Positions 1-7,136 of a stretch of DNA of 60,112 bases are shown here, in pieces (within the stretch, counting starts at the first letter, position 1; every line of letters starts with the position of its first letter). The DNA is from an uncultured Collinsella sp. (GTDB taxonomy: Bacteria > Actinomycetota > Coriobacteriia > Coriobacteriales > Coriobacteriaceae): positions 1 through 60,112 of the forward strand of contig UQHR01000009.1 in NCBI GenBank assembly GCA_900540905.1. Direction: 5' to 3'. Made by a program: the position numbers and the translations under genes. The notes under the pieces were generated by a model that worked only from the letters and a program-made list of their open reading frames with translations, ran no database searches and was not told the origin of the DNA.

Positions 1-57
1 CTTCGTTAAACGGGCGCTAGGGCGTCACCCTTACACCAACATTTTCGACGCGATCGT

Positions 58-87
58 GAGGCCGGAGCTTTAGCTCCGGCCTCTTTA
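58..87 (+). terminator. Rho-independent terminator of an upstream gene
   Basis: An 11-bp GC-rich stem (58-68 with 73-83) with a TTTA loop is followed by TTTAT. No gene is visible before it in the window, so it probably ends a transcript entering from the left. A second small hairpin (94-101 with 105-112) lies just after it. Confidence 0.7.
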
Positions 88-173
88 TATAAGGGCTCGG
101 CAAAGCCGAGCCACCAAATTTGCATCAGCCCCCAGAACATGTTTGAGAACTGTGCCTGAAGTATGTATCTGCA

Positions 174-298
174 GGCCCCGAATCGGTGTTGCCTCCCGGC
201 GCATTCCGCAGGGGGAGCGATATTTTGCAGCACGAAGTGCGTAGCAAAATATCGCTCATGCCCGAGGACGCGCCGGGAGGCAACACCGATTCGGGGCC
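174..298. repeat. 125-bp nested palindrome (REP/MITE-like hairpin)
   Basis: The outer arms 174-202 and 270-298 are perfect 29-bp inverted repeats. Inside them lie a second perfect 14-bp pair (215-228 and 244-257) and a small central hairpin, GCAC-GAA-GTGC (230-240). The whole unit can fold as one long hairpin on either strand. The rest of 1-442 holds the terminator at 58-87 and the tRNA promoter; I see no convincing gene there. A repetitive palindromic element is the likeliest identity, but no second copy of this sequence occurs in the window. Confidence 0.7.
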
Positions 299-355
299 GG
301 ACACACGGATCTACCTGCGCATTTACAAATTCGTAAACTTTTTTGAAAAAAGTGC

Positions 356-385
356 TTGCACAGTTCTCGAATCATAGGTTATTAT
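356..385 (+). promoter_or_regulatory. Promoter of tRNA-Leu
   Basis: The -35 TTGCAC (356-361) is followed, 17 bp later, by an AT-rich -10 TTATTA (379-384). Directly upstream is a T6-G-A6 palindromic block that recurs before the other tRNA promoters of the window (near 3810 and 6316). Confidence 0.65.
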
Positions 386-442
386 CTTCCTTGTTGAACG
401 CGCGGGTCCAACAAAACGGACCGCGAATCAACAACATAGCAT

Positions 443-532
443 GTCGGAGTGGCGGAATTGGCAGACGCGCTAGCTTGAGGTGCTAGTGACCGCTTTTTGG
501 TCATGCGGGTTCAAGTCCCGCCTCCGACACCA
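443..532 (+). tRNA. tRNA-Leu (GAG)
   Basis: The acceptor stem GTCGGAG/CTCCGAC, the anticodon stem CTAGC/GCTAG with loop TTGAGGT (anticodon GAG), a long variable arm typical of class II tRNAs, and the T-arm with TTCAAGT are all visible. CCA (530-532) is encoded. A terminator follows at 545. Confidence 0.95.
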
Positions 533-544
533 TCGCATTTGAGA

Positions 545-565
545 AGCCTCTTCGGAGGCTTTTTT
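545..565 (+). terminator. Terminator of tRNA-Leu
   Basis: The stem AGCCTC/GAGGCT with a TTCG tetraloop is followed by six T. Confidence 0.85.
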
Positions 566-591
566 GTTACCGATAGACGGTGGGGTCCACG

Positions 592-2937
592 ATGGAAACG
601 CTTGAACGCAACGAGTGGGCAGACGTTGCCCAACTAGTCGAGATCACGAGCGATGCTGTCATCATCTGTGAGCTCGACGGAACCATTCTGCATGTGAATA
701 ATCGCTTACTTGGTTTGATGTGCGAGGAACGCGCCGACGTCATCGGTGGAGATGTTAAAGACGTCCTGTACTCATCCGCTTTTGAACGTGCGACGGAACA
801 TCGTCTGCCATTTGAAACTGATGGCTCCGAGAACGAACTGATGCTCAAGCTGAGTGACGGCTCCTTTATCCCCGTCTTGGTTCGTGCGGGCTCCGTGACG
901 CCTCCACGCATCTTTGGGCGCCGCGCGCCACGTGTCCTGGTGGCGCTCCATAGCATCGAAGAACAGTATTCTCACGACCGTCAACTCAAGCGTGCGTTAT
1001 CGGAGCTTAGAGTGGCGAACAAGCGTCTCTCTGGCACGCTCTCGGTCATTATGAGCACTGTGGGCTCCGATGAGTTACCCAGCCTGCTTGATACTGTTTT
1101 GAACCAGCTTGTAGGAACGCTCGATGCTTCGGGTGCCGCTATCTATTTTTCTGAGAGCGGCGGTTTTAAACTTCGCGGTGTTTCCAAGGAGCTGTACGAC
1201 AGCTACCTGCCTGAGTTTTTGCCGTATGGCGCTGGCATTCCGACGTATGTTCTTCGTGAGTCGCGTGCCTGTCGCTTGTCGATTCAACAGGACCTTGAGG
1301 GCGATAAGGCCGCCTCCGGTATGTTCATGGACTTGGACAATCGTTCTAAGCACCTGTTGCGCGTGCAGGATATGCCTCCGTACCGCAGCGAGATCTGTCT
1401 TCCCGTTTTTTACGGTACGCAGATCCTTGGCGTGCTGGAAGTTGGTTGGAAACGCCCCCAGGCACCGCTCGCCTATGACGTTAATGTACTCGAGGTCATT
1501 TGCGATTACTTGTCTATCCAACTGGTCGGCATGGCATCGAGTCTTCGCTCTCGTCGCACGGCCGAGCTTGGCCGCTCGCTCAATGTCTTACGTGATGAGT
1601 TGTTTACCTTTCTAGACGATTCCGTCGCGGCTACCCAGGCGGTATCGTCCGAGATCTGCAATATGCTCAACTGCCATTTTTGCCCTGTTGAGTATGACGC
1701 CAGTCTGGATTCCTACGTCATAGATTTTGAAGGCGGCAGTCGCGTTGCTTTGCCGGACGATCCCGAGAAGCTTTTCTTTTCCACGACGGCGCCAGCGGCA
1801 CGTCTGGGGGCTGGCCCTGATGGCTTTGAGGCGTCTGTTTTGGGGGGTACGAGTGCCGAGGACCTTAAACACGTCCGTATAACTCGCGTTGACGAATCGA
1901 TGCCTATGGGAGGCTGGCTTAGGGCGCATGGTCTGCCTTGTCAAGGTCTCTACGTCGACTCCGGCATCGAGGCGGGGCACCCGCGCTCTGAGGGCGATGG
2001 CAAGCACAGTAACGACGCGATTGTTCCTGCTTCTGTTGCGAAGAGCCCGACGACGCGCGCGCTGCTGCTTCGTGATGGTAGCCAAGAGCCGATTGATGAC
2101 CTTGAATATGACTACTTGGTGCACTTGGCGCATGACTTTGAACTGATCTACGAAGGCGAATCTCAAAAGCGCGAGGAGCGCCATATCGCTCAGACGCTCC
2201 AGATCGGCATGAGAAATTCCCTGGGGGATGTTCCGGGTATCGCAACCGATTCGGTGTACCTGTCGGCCACGAATTCGGCGTTGGTCGGAGGCGATTTCTA
2301 TACGCTCATTCGTCTTCCCGACGACTGCGCCGTCATGATTCTGGGTGATGTGTCTGGCAAAGGCATTGAGGCCGCATCGATGTCCGCGCTCGTCAAGACG
2401 GCCCTGACGGCATATGCCTGGGAGGGCGCTGGACCGGCCCGCATGGCACGCTCCCTTAACAGCATGCTCATGGGCTTTTCGAGGGTCGAGACGTTCGTGA
2501 CGGCCTTTATCGCCAAGATTGACCTTAAAGCCGGACGCGCAACGTATTGTTCGGCGGGCCATCCTCCGACCATGGTCATCAGGCCAGAGTCGATGCCGCT
2601 GGGTGGCGGCGAGGCCCGTGGGGGAGAGGTTGAGCTGCTTGGATGCCAATCGGGCGTAATCGGTGCCTTTGAGAGCATGGTGTACGAGACAGGCGTGTTT
2701 ACGTTTGCCCCCGGCGACATGCTCTTCATGTATACGGATGGAACGATTGAGGCCCGCGACCGCACCGGAGCGTTCTTTGGCGAGCAGCGCTTGCGCGACC
2801 TTCTGCTCTCTGTCTCGGGTGAGGGCGTATCGGGCATTTGCGGCAAGGTCTTGGGCGAGCTTGACCGATTTACCGAATCGGCGCTGGACGATGACATTGC
2901 ATTAGTGTCCCTTGAGTTTTTACGGGGTCGTTCATAG
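592..2937 (+). CDS. SpoIIE-type PP2C serine phosphatase with PAS and GAF domains
   Basis: A 781-residue cytoplasmic sensor phosphatase. An N-terminal PAS-like domain (about residues 15-125), a GAF-like domain (about 160-315), a variable middle and a C-terminal PP2C/SpoIIE domain (about 545-780) can be recognised. The metal-binding motifs VGGDFY (near 562), GDVSGKG (near 585) and YTDG (near 714) are all present, so it should be active. Such enzymes dephosphorylate STAS anti-anti-sigma proteins. The next gene encodes a STAS domain fused to an anti-sigma-type kinase and is the obvious partner. ATG 592 is preferred over GTG 580 because GGTGGGG lies about 5 bases before it. The signal sensed is unknown. 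Confidence 0.9.
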   Translation: METLERNEWADVAQLVEITSDAVIICELDGTILHVNNRLLGLMCEERADVIGGDVKDVLYSSAFERATEHRLPFETDGSENELMLKLSDGSFIPVLVRAGSVTPPRIFGRRAPRVLVALHSIEEQYSHDRQLKRALSELRVANKRLSGTLSVIMSTVGSDELPSLLDTVLNQLVGTLDASGAAIYFSESGGFKLRGVSKELYDSYLPEFLPYGAGIPTYVLRESRACRLSIQQDLEGDKAASGMFMDLDNRSKHLLRVQDMPPYRSEICLPVFYGTQILGVLEVGWKRPQAPLAYDVNVLEVICDYLSIQLVGMASSLRSRRTAELGRSLNVLRDELFTFLDDSVAATQAVSSEICNMLNCHFCPVEYDASLDSYVIDFEGGSRVALPDDPEKLFFSTTAPAARLGAGPDGFEASVLGGTSAEDLKHVRITRVDESMPMGGWLRAHGLPCQGLYVDSGIEAGHPRSEGDGKHSNDAIVPASVAKSPTTRALLLRDGSQEPIDDLEYDYLVHLAHDFELIYEGESQKREERHIAQTLQIGMRNSLGDVPGIATDSVYLSATNSALVGGDFYTLIRLPDDCAVMILGDVSGKGIEAASMSALVKTALTAYAWEGAGPARMARSLNSMLMGFSRVETFVTAFIAKIDLKAGRATYCSAGHPPTMVIRPESMPLGGGEARGGEVELLGCQSGVIGAFESMVYETGVFTFAPGDMLFMYTDGTIEARDRTGAFFGEQRLRDLLLSVSGEGVSGICGKVLGELDRFTESALDDDIALVSLEFLRGRS

Positions 2938-3015
2938 ACGACGCTGGGCGGGCTGAATCCGTACGGTTGGGGAAACGAATGCATCGAGTGGGCTTTTTTG
3001 GGGAATCATGGTCGT

Positions 3016-3762
3016 ATGAATGAGTGGAATGACATAGCGGTTTTGACGCCACCAGGCGATATCGACATCGCCACGGTGCCTGCGCTGCGTCGGCGGTTGG
3101 ATGCTTTGATTGGCCGCGGCGTGCGTCGTGTCGTCATCAACTGTCAGGCTGTTAGCTTTATCGATTCTACGGGCTTGGCATTCCTGCTTACGCGCGCTCG
3201 TGAGCTTATGAGGCGAGAAGGCCTGCTTTCGCTCGTCAATGCATCAGGTGAAGTTGTTCGCTTTTTGGAGATTGCTCGTCTTGTCGATATCCTTCATGTC
3301 GTGGGGCCGGCACGGGAGTCAATTCCTGCCATTCCAGTGGGGGAGCTGCCTCGCTGGAGTAAGAGCGTTGAGGTCCGTCAGGGTATCGAGAATCTTCCAT
3401 ACTACCGACATCGCATCGCCGAACTCCTTGAATCGCTTCCGTTGCGCCGTGACGAGCGCTACGATGTCGCATTGGCGTCGGGGGAGGCGCTGGGTAATGC
3501 CTATGACCATGCGGGCGGTATCGGGTGCGTCCTGACGGTTCAGGCCTATGGCGATCGCGTTGTGGTTGAGGTGCTTGATCGAGGTGCCGGCTATTCTATC
3601 GATGAAACGAGCGAACCGGTCGCATCCGAGGAACGCGGCCGTGGCATCAAGCTTATGCGTATGCTCGTCGATAACGTGGAGGTTGCTCGTCGTACGGACG
3701 GCGCCGGCACGCGCGTGCAGATGGTGAAGCTGTTTAGCGGAGCGCTGGAATCGTGTGCCTAG
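3016..3762 (+). CDS. STAS domain fused to RsbW-like HATPase (anti-sigma kinase)
   Basis: A 248-residue fusion. Residues 1 to about 105 form a STAS domain with FIDSTGL, whose Ser51 matches the phosphorylated serine of RsbV/SpoIIAA. Residues from about 115 form a GHKL ATPase with an N-box (E-x3-N-x3-HA), G1 (DRGAG) and G2 (GRGIKLM). In partner-switching systems these are separate antagonist and kinase proteins; here they are one chain, directly after a SpoIIE-like phosphatase that could reverse the phosphorylation. No sigma factor is adjacent, so the target is unknown. The start is uncertain: ATG 3016 begins the STAS homology but has only a weak SD, and an in-frame TTG lies at 2998. Confidence 0.88.
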   Translation: MNEWNDIAVLTPPGDIDIATVPALRRRLDALIGRGVRRVVINCQAVSFIDSTGLAFLLTRARELMRREGLLSLVNASGEVVRFLEIARLVDILHVVGPARESIPAIPVGELPRWSKSVEVRQGIENLPYYRHRIAELLESLPLRRDERYDVALASGEALGNAYDHAGGIGCVLTVQAYGDRVVVEVLDRGAGYSIDETSEPVASEERGRGIKLMRMLVDNVEVARRTDGAGTRVQMVKLFSGALESCA

Positions 3763-3827
3763 CCAATCGCTTTAGCGCGTTTAGCTACTAAGAACATGCG
3801 GCAGACAAGTTTTTTGAAAAAAGTACT

Positions 3828-3855
3828 TGCGTCTTTTGGACAACTCGCGTAAATT
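3828..3855 (+). promoter_or_regulatory. Promoter of the tRNA-Gly/Cys/Gly cluster
   Basis: The -35 TTGCGT (3828-3833) and -10 TAAATT (3850-3855) are 16 bp apart. A T6-G-A6 palindrome sits immediately upstream (about 3811-3823), as before tRNA-Leu and the 6372 tRNA pair. Confidence 0.65.
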
Positions 3856-3867
3856 AATAACCCGCAA

Positions 3868-3943
3868 GCGGACATGGCTCAGTTGGTAGAGCACAACCTT
3901 GCCAAGGTTGGGGTCGCGGGTTCGAGCCCCGTTGTCCGCTCCA
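3868..3943 (+). tRNA. tRNA-Gly (GCC), copy 1
   Basis: A full cloverleaf: acceptor GCGGACA/TGTCCGC, anticodon loop TTGCCAA within CAACC/GGTTG, T-loop TTCGAGC and encoded CCA. It is identical in sequence to the copies at 4094 and 6372. Confidence 0.96.
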
Positions 3944-3953
3944 TTGCATTTCC

Positions 3954-3976
3954 GGACCGTTTAGGCGGTCCTTTTT
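3954..3976 (+). terminator. Terminator between tRNA-Gly and tRNA-Cys
   Basis: The stem GGACCG/CGGTCC with a 6-nt loop is followed by five T. The tRNA-Cys begins only two bases after the T-run, leaving no room for a promoter, so expression of tRNA-Cys presumably needs read-through or the hairpin acts mainly in processing. Confidence 0.7.
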
Positions 3977-3977
3977 C

Positions 3978-4051
3978 GGCGAAGTGGCCAAGTGGTAAGG
4001 CAGAGGCCTGCAAAGCCTTTACCCCCGGTTCGAATCCGGGCTTCGCCTCCA
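3978..4051 (+). tRNA. tRNA-Cys (GCA)
   Basis: The acceptor GGCGAAG pairs imperfectly with CTTCGCC, and the anticodon loop CTGCAAA gives GCA. The T-loop TTCGAAT and encoded CCA are visible. It lies between two identical tRNA-Gly genes. Confidence 0.95.
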
Positions 4052-4060
4052 GGCAACATC

Positions 4061-4087
4061 CGGGCGCTCCGGCGCCCGTTTTGTTTT
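4061..4087 (+). terminator. Terminator after tRNA-Cys
   Basis: The stem CGGGCGC/GCGCCCG (4061-4067 with 4072-4078) is followed by TTTTGTTTT. Confidence 0.8.
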
Positions 4088-4093
4088 ACATAT

Positions 4094-4169
4094 GCGGACA
4101 TGGCTCAGTTGGTAGAGCACAACCTTGCCAAGGTTGGGGTCGCGGGTTCGAGCCCCGTTGTCCGCTCCA
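4094..4169 (+). tRNA. tRNA-Gly (GCC), copy 2
   Basis: Identical in sequence to the copy at 3868, including the encoded CCA. Anticodon GCC. Confidence 0.96.
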
Positions 4170-4177
4170 ACTATCTT

Positions 4178-4205
4178 ACGCGGTTCTAACGAACCGCGTT
4201 TTTTG
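4178..4205 (+). terminator. Terminator of the tRNA cluster
   Basis: A 9-bp stem, ACGCGGTTC with GAACCGCGT, closes a TAAC loop and is followed by six T. The 300 bases from here to the glucosidase start hold no gene I can support. Confidence 0.88.
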
Positions 4206-4505
4206 TTGACGCTGCGCGGGCCCCGGGCACCCCATCTTGCCCCTCAATCGTCGGTCGCGTACATAAAGTACGCTTCCCTCCTCTTTCGCGGCAACCTGGG
4301 GCACCCGGAGCCCGCTCGCTGTCGTGGCCGGGAAAGTGGGTCTTCCGTTCTTTTCACTAATCGGTCGATTCGTCCCAGGAGGCTTGAACCCGAGAGGGGG
4401 CGAGCGTTTTGGGTCGTGGCTGTGGCGTTGTTTGCCGCGAATGTCCGCTTTGGGCGTATCATCGTGGGCATCTCGCATAACCTCGTTGCAAGGGAGATAC
4501 GCCCC

Positions 4506-6239
4506 ATGGCTACAGAAAAGTCTTCTTCGCGCTCATGGATGTCCGATGCCGCGATCTATCAGATCTACCCGCGCTCGTTTAAGGATTCGACTGGTTCGGG
4601 TCTGGGCGATATCGCGGGCATTACCCAGCAGATGGACTATCTTGAGCGGCTGGGTATCGAGGCCATCTGGCTGAGCCCGTTTTACCCTTCGCCTCTTGTT
4701 GATGGCGGCTATGATGTGGCGGACTACTGCGATGTCGACCCACGTCTCGGCTCGCTTGACGACTTCGATGACATGATCGCTGCGGCTCACGCGCGCGGCA
4801 TCAAGGTCATCGTCGACATCGTGCCCAACCATTCATCCAACCAGCACCCCTGGTTCAAAGCCGCTCTTGCCGCCGGCCCCGGATCGCCCGAACGCGCCCG
4901 TTATATCTTCCGCGATGGTCGCGGCGAGCATGGCGAGCTGCCTCCCACCAATTGGAATGCCAACTTTTGCGGCCCCGCATGGACGCGTGTTGCGGACGGT
5001 CAGTGGTATCTGCACATGTTTACGCCCGAGCAGCCGGACTTTGACTGGTCATGCCCTGAGGTTCACGCGCTCTTTTGCGACGTCCTGGCGTTTTGGAGCG
5101 ATCGAGGCGTCGACGGCTTCCGTATCGATGTGGCGCATGGTCTCGCCAAGGATCTCGACCGCGATGACCTCGACCGGTGGCATCTCGCCGAGGGCGATGA
5201 CATGGTTGACGACGGCACCCATCCGCTGTGGGACCGCAATGAGGTCCACGAGATCTATCGCGAGTGGCGCCGCGTGTTCGACCGCTATAATCCGCCGCGC
5301 AGTGCCGTTGCCGAGGCGTGGGTGCTGCCCGAGCGCCAGTATCTCTACGCGCGTCCCAGCGAGCTTGGCCAGACATTCAACTTTGAGTTTGCCAAGGCCA
5401 CTTGGACCTATGATGACATGCACACTGCAATCGAGAAGGGCTTGAAGGCAGCCGTCGAATCCGATTCCGCCTCGACCTGGGTACTCTCCAACCACGACGT
5501 GCCGCGCGTGGCGACACGCTATGCCCTGCCGCAAATCAAGGCGACGCGCTACCACCAGATTGCGCTCGACTGGCTCTTGCGCGACGGGTCGTCTTATGAC
5601 GAGGACCGTGAACTCGGCGAGCGCCGCGCGCGGGCGGCCCTTTTGCTTGAGCTGGCGCTTCCGGGTTCGGCATACGTGTATCAGGGTGAGGAGCTCGGCC
5701 TTTTTGAGGTGGCTGATATCCCGTGGGCTGCACTCGAAGACCCTGCTGCGACCAATACGCACGGACCGAAGCGTGAGAAGGGGCGCGACGGCTGTCGTGT
5801 GCCCCTGCCGTGGGTGGCGGCGGACGATCCCGCGCAGGGCGGATCGTTTGGGTTTTCGCCGGCAGACGCCGATGCGGCGCCCCATCTGCCGCAGCCTGCA
5901 TGGTTTTCCGATTATGCTGCCGATAGGGAAGAAGCGGACCCGACATCGATGCTTGCGCTCTATCGTGACGCCCTCTGGCTGCGGCGCAAGCTGCGCGGGT
6001 GCGCCAACGATCTTGCGTGGCTCGATCTTGACGGGCGCACCGGTCTTGCGGATGGTGCCGAGGGCGCTGAGGGCGGCGTCATCGCCTATCGCCGCGATAA
6101 CGGCTGGGCGTGTGTGACGAACTTCGGTGCAGCACCCGTGGAGCTGCCGGCGGGCAGGGTCCTGCTCACCTCATCACCGCTTGCAGACGGCAGGCTCGCG
6201 CAGGACAGCTCTGCCTGGATCATGCTCGGTGAGATGTAG
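4506..6239 (+). CDS. GH13 alpha-glucosidase / oligo-1,6-glucosidase
   Basis: A 577-residue cytoplasmic glycoside hydrolase of family GH13. The four conserved regions are visible: DIVPNHSS, GFRIDVAHG with the nucleophile Asp, VAEAWV with the acid/base Glu, and LSNHDVPR. The length matches oligo-1,6-glucosidases and alpha-glucosidases that release glucose from malto- or isomalto-oligosaccharides; exact linkage preference cannot be read from sequence. The start ATG 4506 has AGGGAG 8 bases upstream, and the frame further upstream overlaps a tRNA and is not coding. It stands alone, with no sugar transporter or regulator beside it. Confidence 0.92.
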   Translation: MATEKSSSRSWMSDAAIYQIYPRSFKDSTGSGLGDIAGITQQMDYLERLGIEAIWLSPFYPSPLVDGGYDVADYCDVDPRLGSLDDFDDMIAAAHARGIKVIVDIVPNHSSNQHPWFKAALAAGPGSPERARYIFRDGRGEHGELPPTNWNANFCGPAWTRVADGQWYLHMFTPEQPDFDWSCPEVHALFCDVLAFWSDRGVDGFRIDVAHGLAKDLDRDDLDRWHLAEGDDMVDDGTHPLWDRNEVHEIYREWRRVFDRYNPPRSAVAEAWVLPERQYLYARPSELGQTFNFEFAKATWTYDDMHTAIEKGLKAAVESDSASTWVLSNHDVPRVATRYALPQIKATRYHQIALDWLLRDGSSYDEDRELGERRARAALLLELALPGSAYVYQGEELGLFEVADIPWAALEDPAATNTHGPKREKGRDGCRVPLPWVAADDPAQGGSFGFSPADADAAPHLPQPAWFSDYAADREEADPTSMLALYRDALWLRRKLRGCANDLAWLDLDGRTGLADGAEGAEGGVIAYRRDNGWACVTNFGAAPVELPAGRVLLTSSPLADGRLAQDSSAWIMLGEM

Positions 6240-6330
6240 GGGCATCTCGCTGCGAGCCTGCGTTTGTTCGCGCCTTTCGTGACGACTGATGCCCTCGCGA
6301 GAGCGTCGCAAAACTTTTCAAAAAAAGTTC

Positions 6331-6359
6331 TTGCATAGGATGCGGGCATCACGTAAGAT
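6331..6359 (+). promoter_or_regulatory. Promoter of the tRNA-Gly/tRNA-Val pair
   Basis: TTGCAT (6331-6336) and TAAGAT (6354-6359) are separated by exactly 17 bp. The A/T palindrome shared by the tRNA promoters lies just upstream (about 6313-6329). Confidence 0.75.
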
Positions 6360-6371
6360 TAATCCTCGTAA

Positions 6372-6447
6372 GCGGACATGGCTCAGTTGGTAGAGCACAA
6401 CCTTGCCAAGGTTGGGGTCGCGGGTTCGAGCCCCGTTGTCCGCTCCA
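6372..6447 (+). tRNA. tRNA-Gly (GCC), copy 3
   Basis: The third identical copy of tRNA-Gly(GCC) in the window, with encoded CCA. It is co-transcribed with tRNA-Val, which starts three bases after the CCA. Confidence 0.96.
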
Positions 6448-6450
6448 TTT

Positions 6451-6525
6451 GGGCGTTTAGCTCAGGGGGAGAGCGCTTCCCTGACACGGAAGAGGTCAGA
6501 AGTTCAAATCTTCTAACGCCCACCA
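6451..6525 (+). tRNA. tRNA-Val (GAC)
   Basis: The acceptor GGGCGTT/AACGCCC, the anticodon stem CTTCC/GGAAG with loop CTGACAC (anticodon GAC), the T-loop TTCAAAT and encoded CCA are present. Confidence 0.95.
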
Positions 6526-6533
6526 AATGTTCG

Positions 6534-6570
6534 CAGCTCAGAGGCTATGTCCTCTGAGCTGTTTTGTTTT
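6534..6570 (+). terminator. Terminator of tRNA-Gly/Val
   Basis: An 11-bp stem (CAGCTCAGAGG with CCTCTGAGCTG) is followed by TTTTGTTTT. Confidence 0.9.
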
Positions 6571-6864
6571 GCTACCAAGCACGCCGTCAAATATGCCAGC
6601 AAATATTGATCCAAGGTCCCCGTAGAGGTGCCGGCAGGTTGCATACGTCCTGGCCGACCGTGACCGCAACATGTTGGTCAAGCATAATCTTTTGGATTCT
6701 TTTGGCGTGAGCGGCTTGGTTTTGGTAGGATTTGTCAGCGGCTTGACTAAGGGGGTTTTATAACTGCCATGCAGGTAGCCGTGTTGGTAACGTTTTACCG
6801 ACTTGCCAAGAACCCCTCATAATTAATGCGTCTGCAAAATAACTAATTGCTTTGACCTGCTGAA

Positions 6865-6910
6865 ACACTATATGTTGTGTTTGACCTAAAAAAAGAATAC
6901 AGGATATAGA
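6865..6910 (+). promoter_or_regulatory. NrdR-type box and promoter of nrdD
   Basis: ACACTATATGTTGTGT (6865-6880) fits the 16-bp NrdR consensus palindrome, with both ACAC/GTGT ends intact. It abuts a -35 TTGACC (6881-6886); ATATAG (6904-6909) lies 17 bp on as the -10, and a degenerate second box (6899-6914) overlaps it. The octamer TTTGACCT occurs twice, at 6851 and 6880. NrdR normally represses ribonucleotide reductase genes when dATP is high. The remaining leader to 7136 and the stretch 6571-6850 contain no gene I can support. Confidence 0.65.
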
Positions 6911-7136
6911 TGCCTCTTTGTCGTATGATAGATGGCGGACAGAGAACGAGGACCTTATTCGCCCCATTTGGATGGATCTTCGAGCCCCTTGATTGGCTGC
7001 GAGGATTGTCCGCATGAGGGCCTATGGTTTTCGAAAACACAGATTGCGCGACGGCGCCGCAAGACAGAGACAGGCCCTGCCGGGCATCGTTTGGCTCTGA
7101 AGCGCAATGAGACTACGACGCGAAAGAGGCAAGAGG

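Noticed and set aside
186..377. A 63-codon frame over the first palindrome
   Set aside because: It lies within the inverted repeat and runs into the tRNA-Leu promoter; coding is unlikely.
6571..7136. Cobalamin riboswitch before nrdD
   Set aside because: No B12-box-like sequence could be found; the NrdR-type site is the better-supported regulator.
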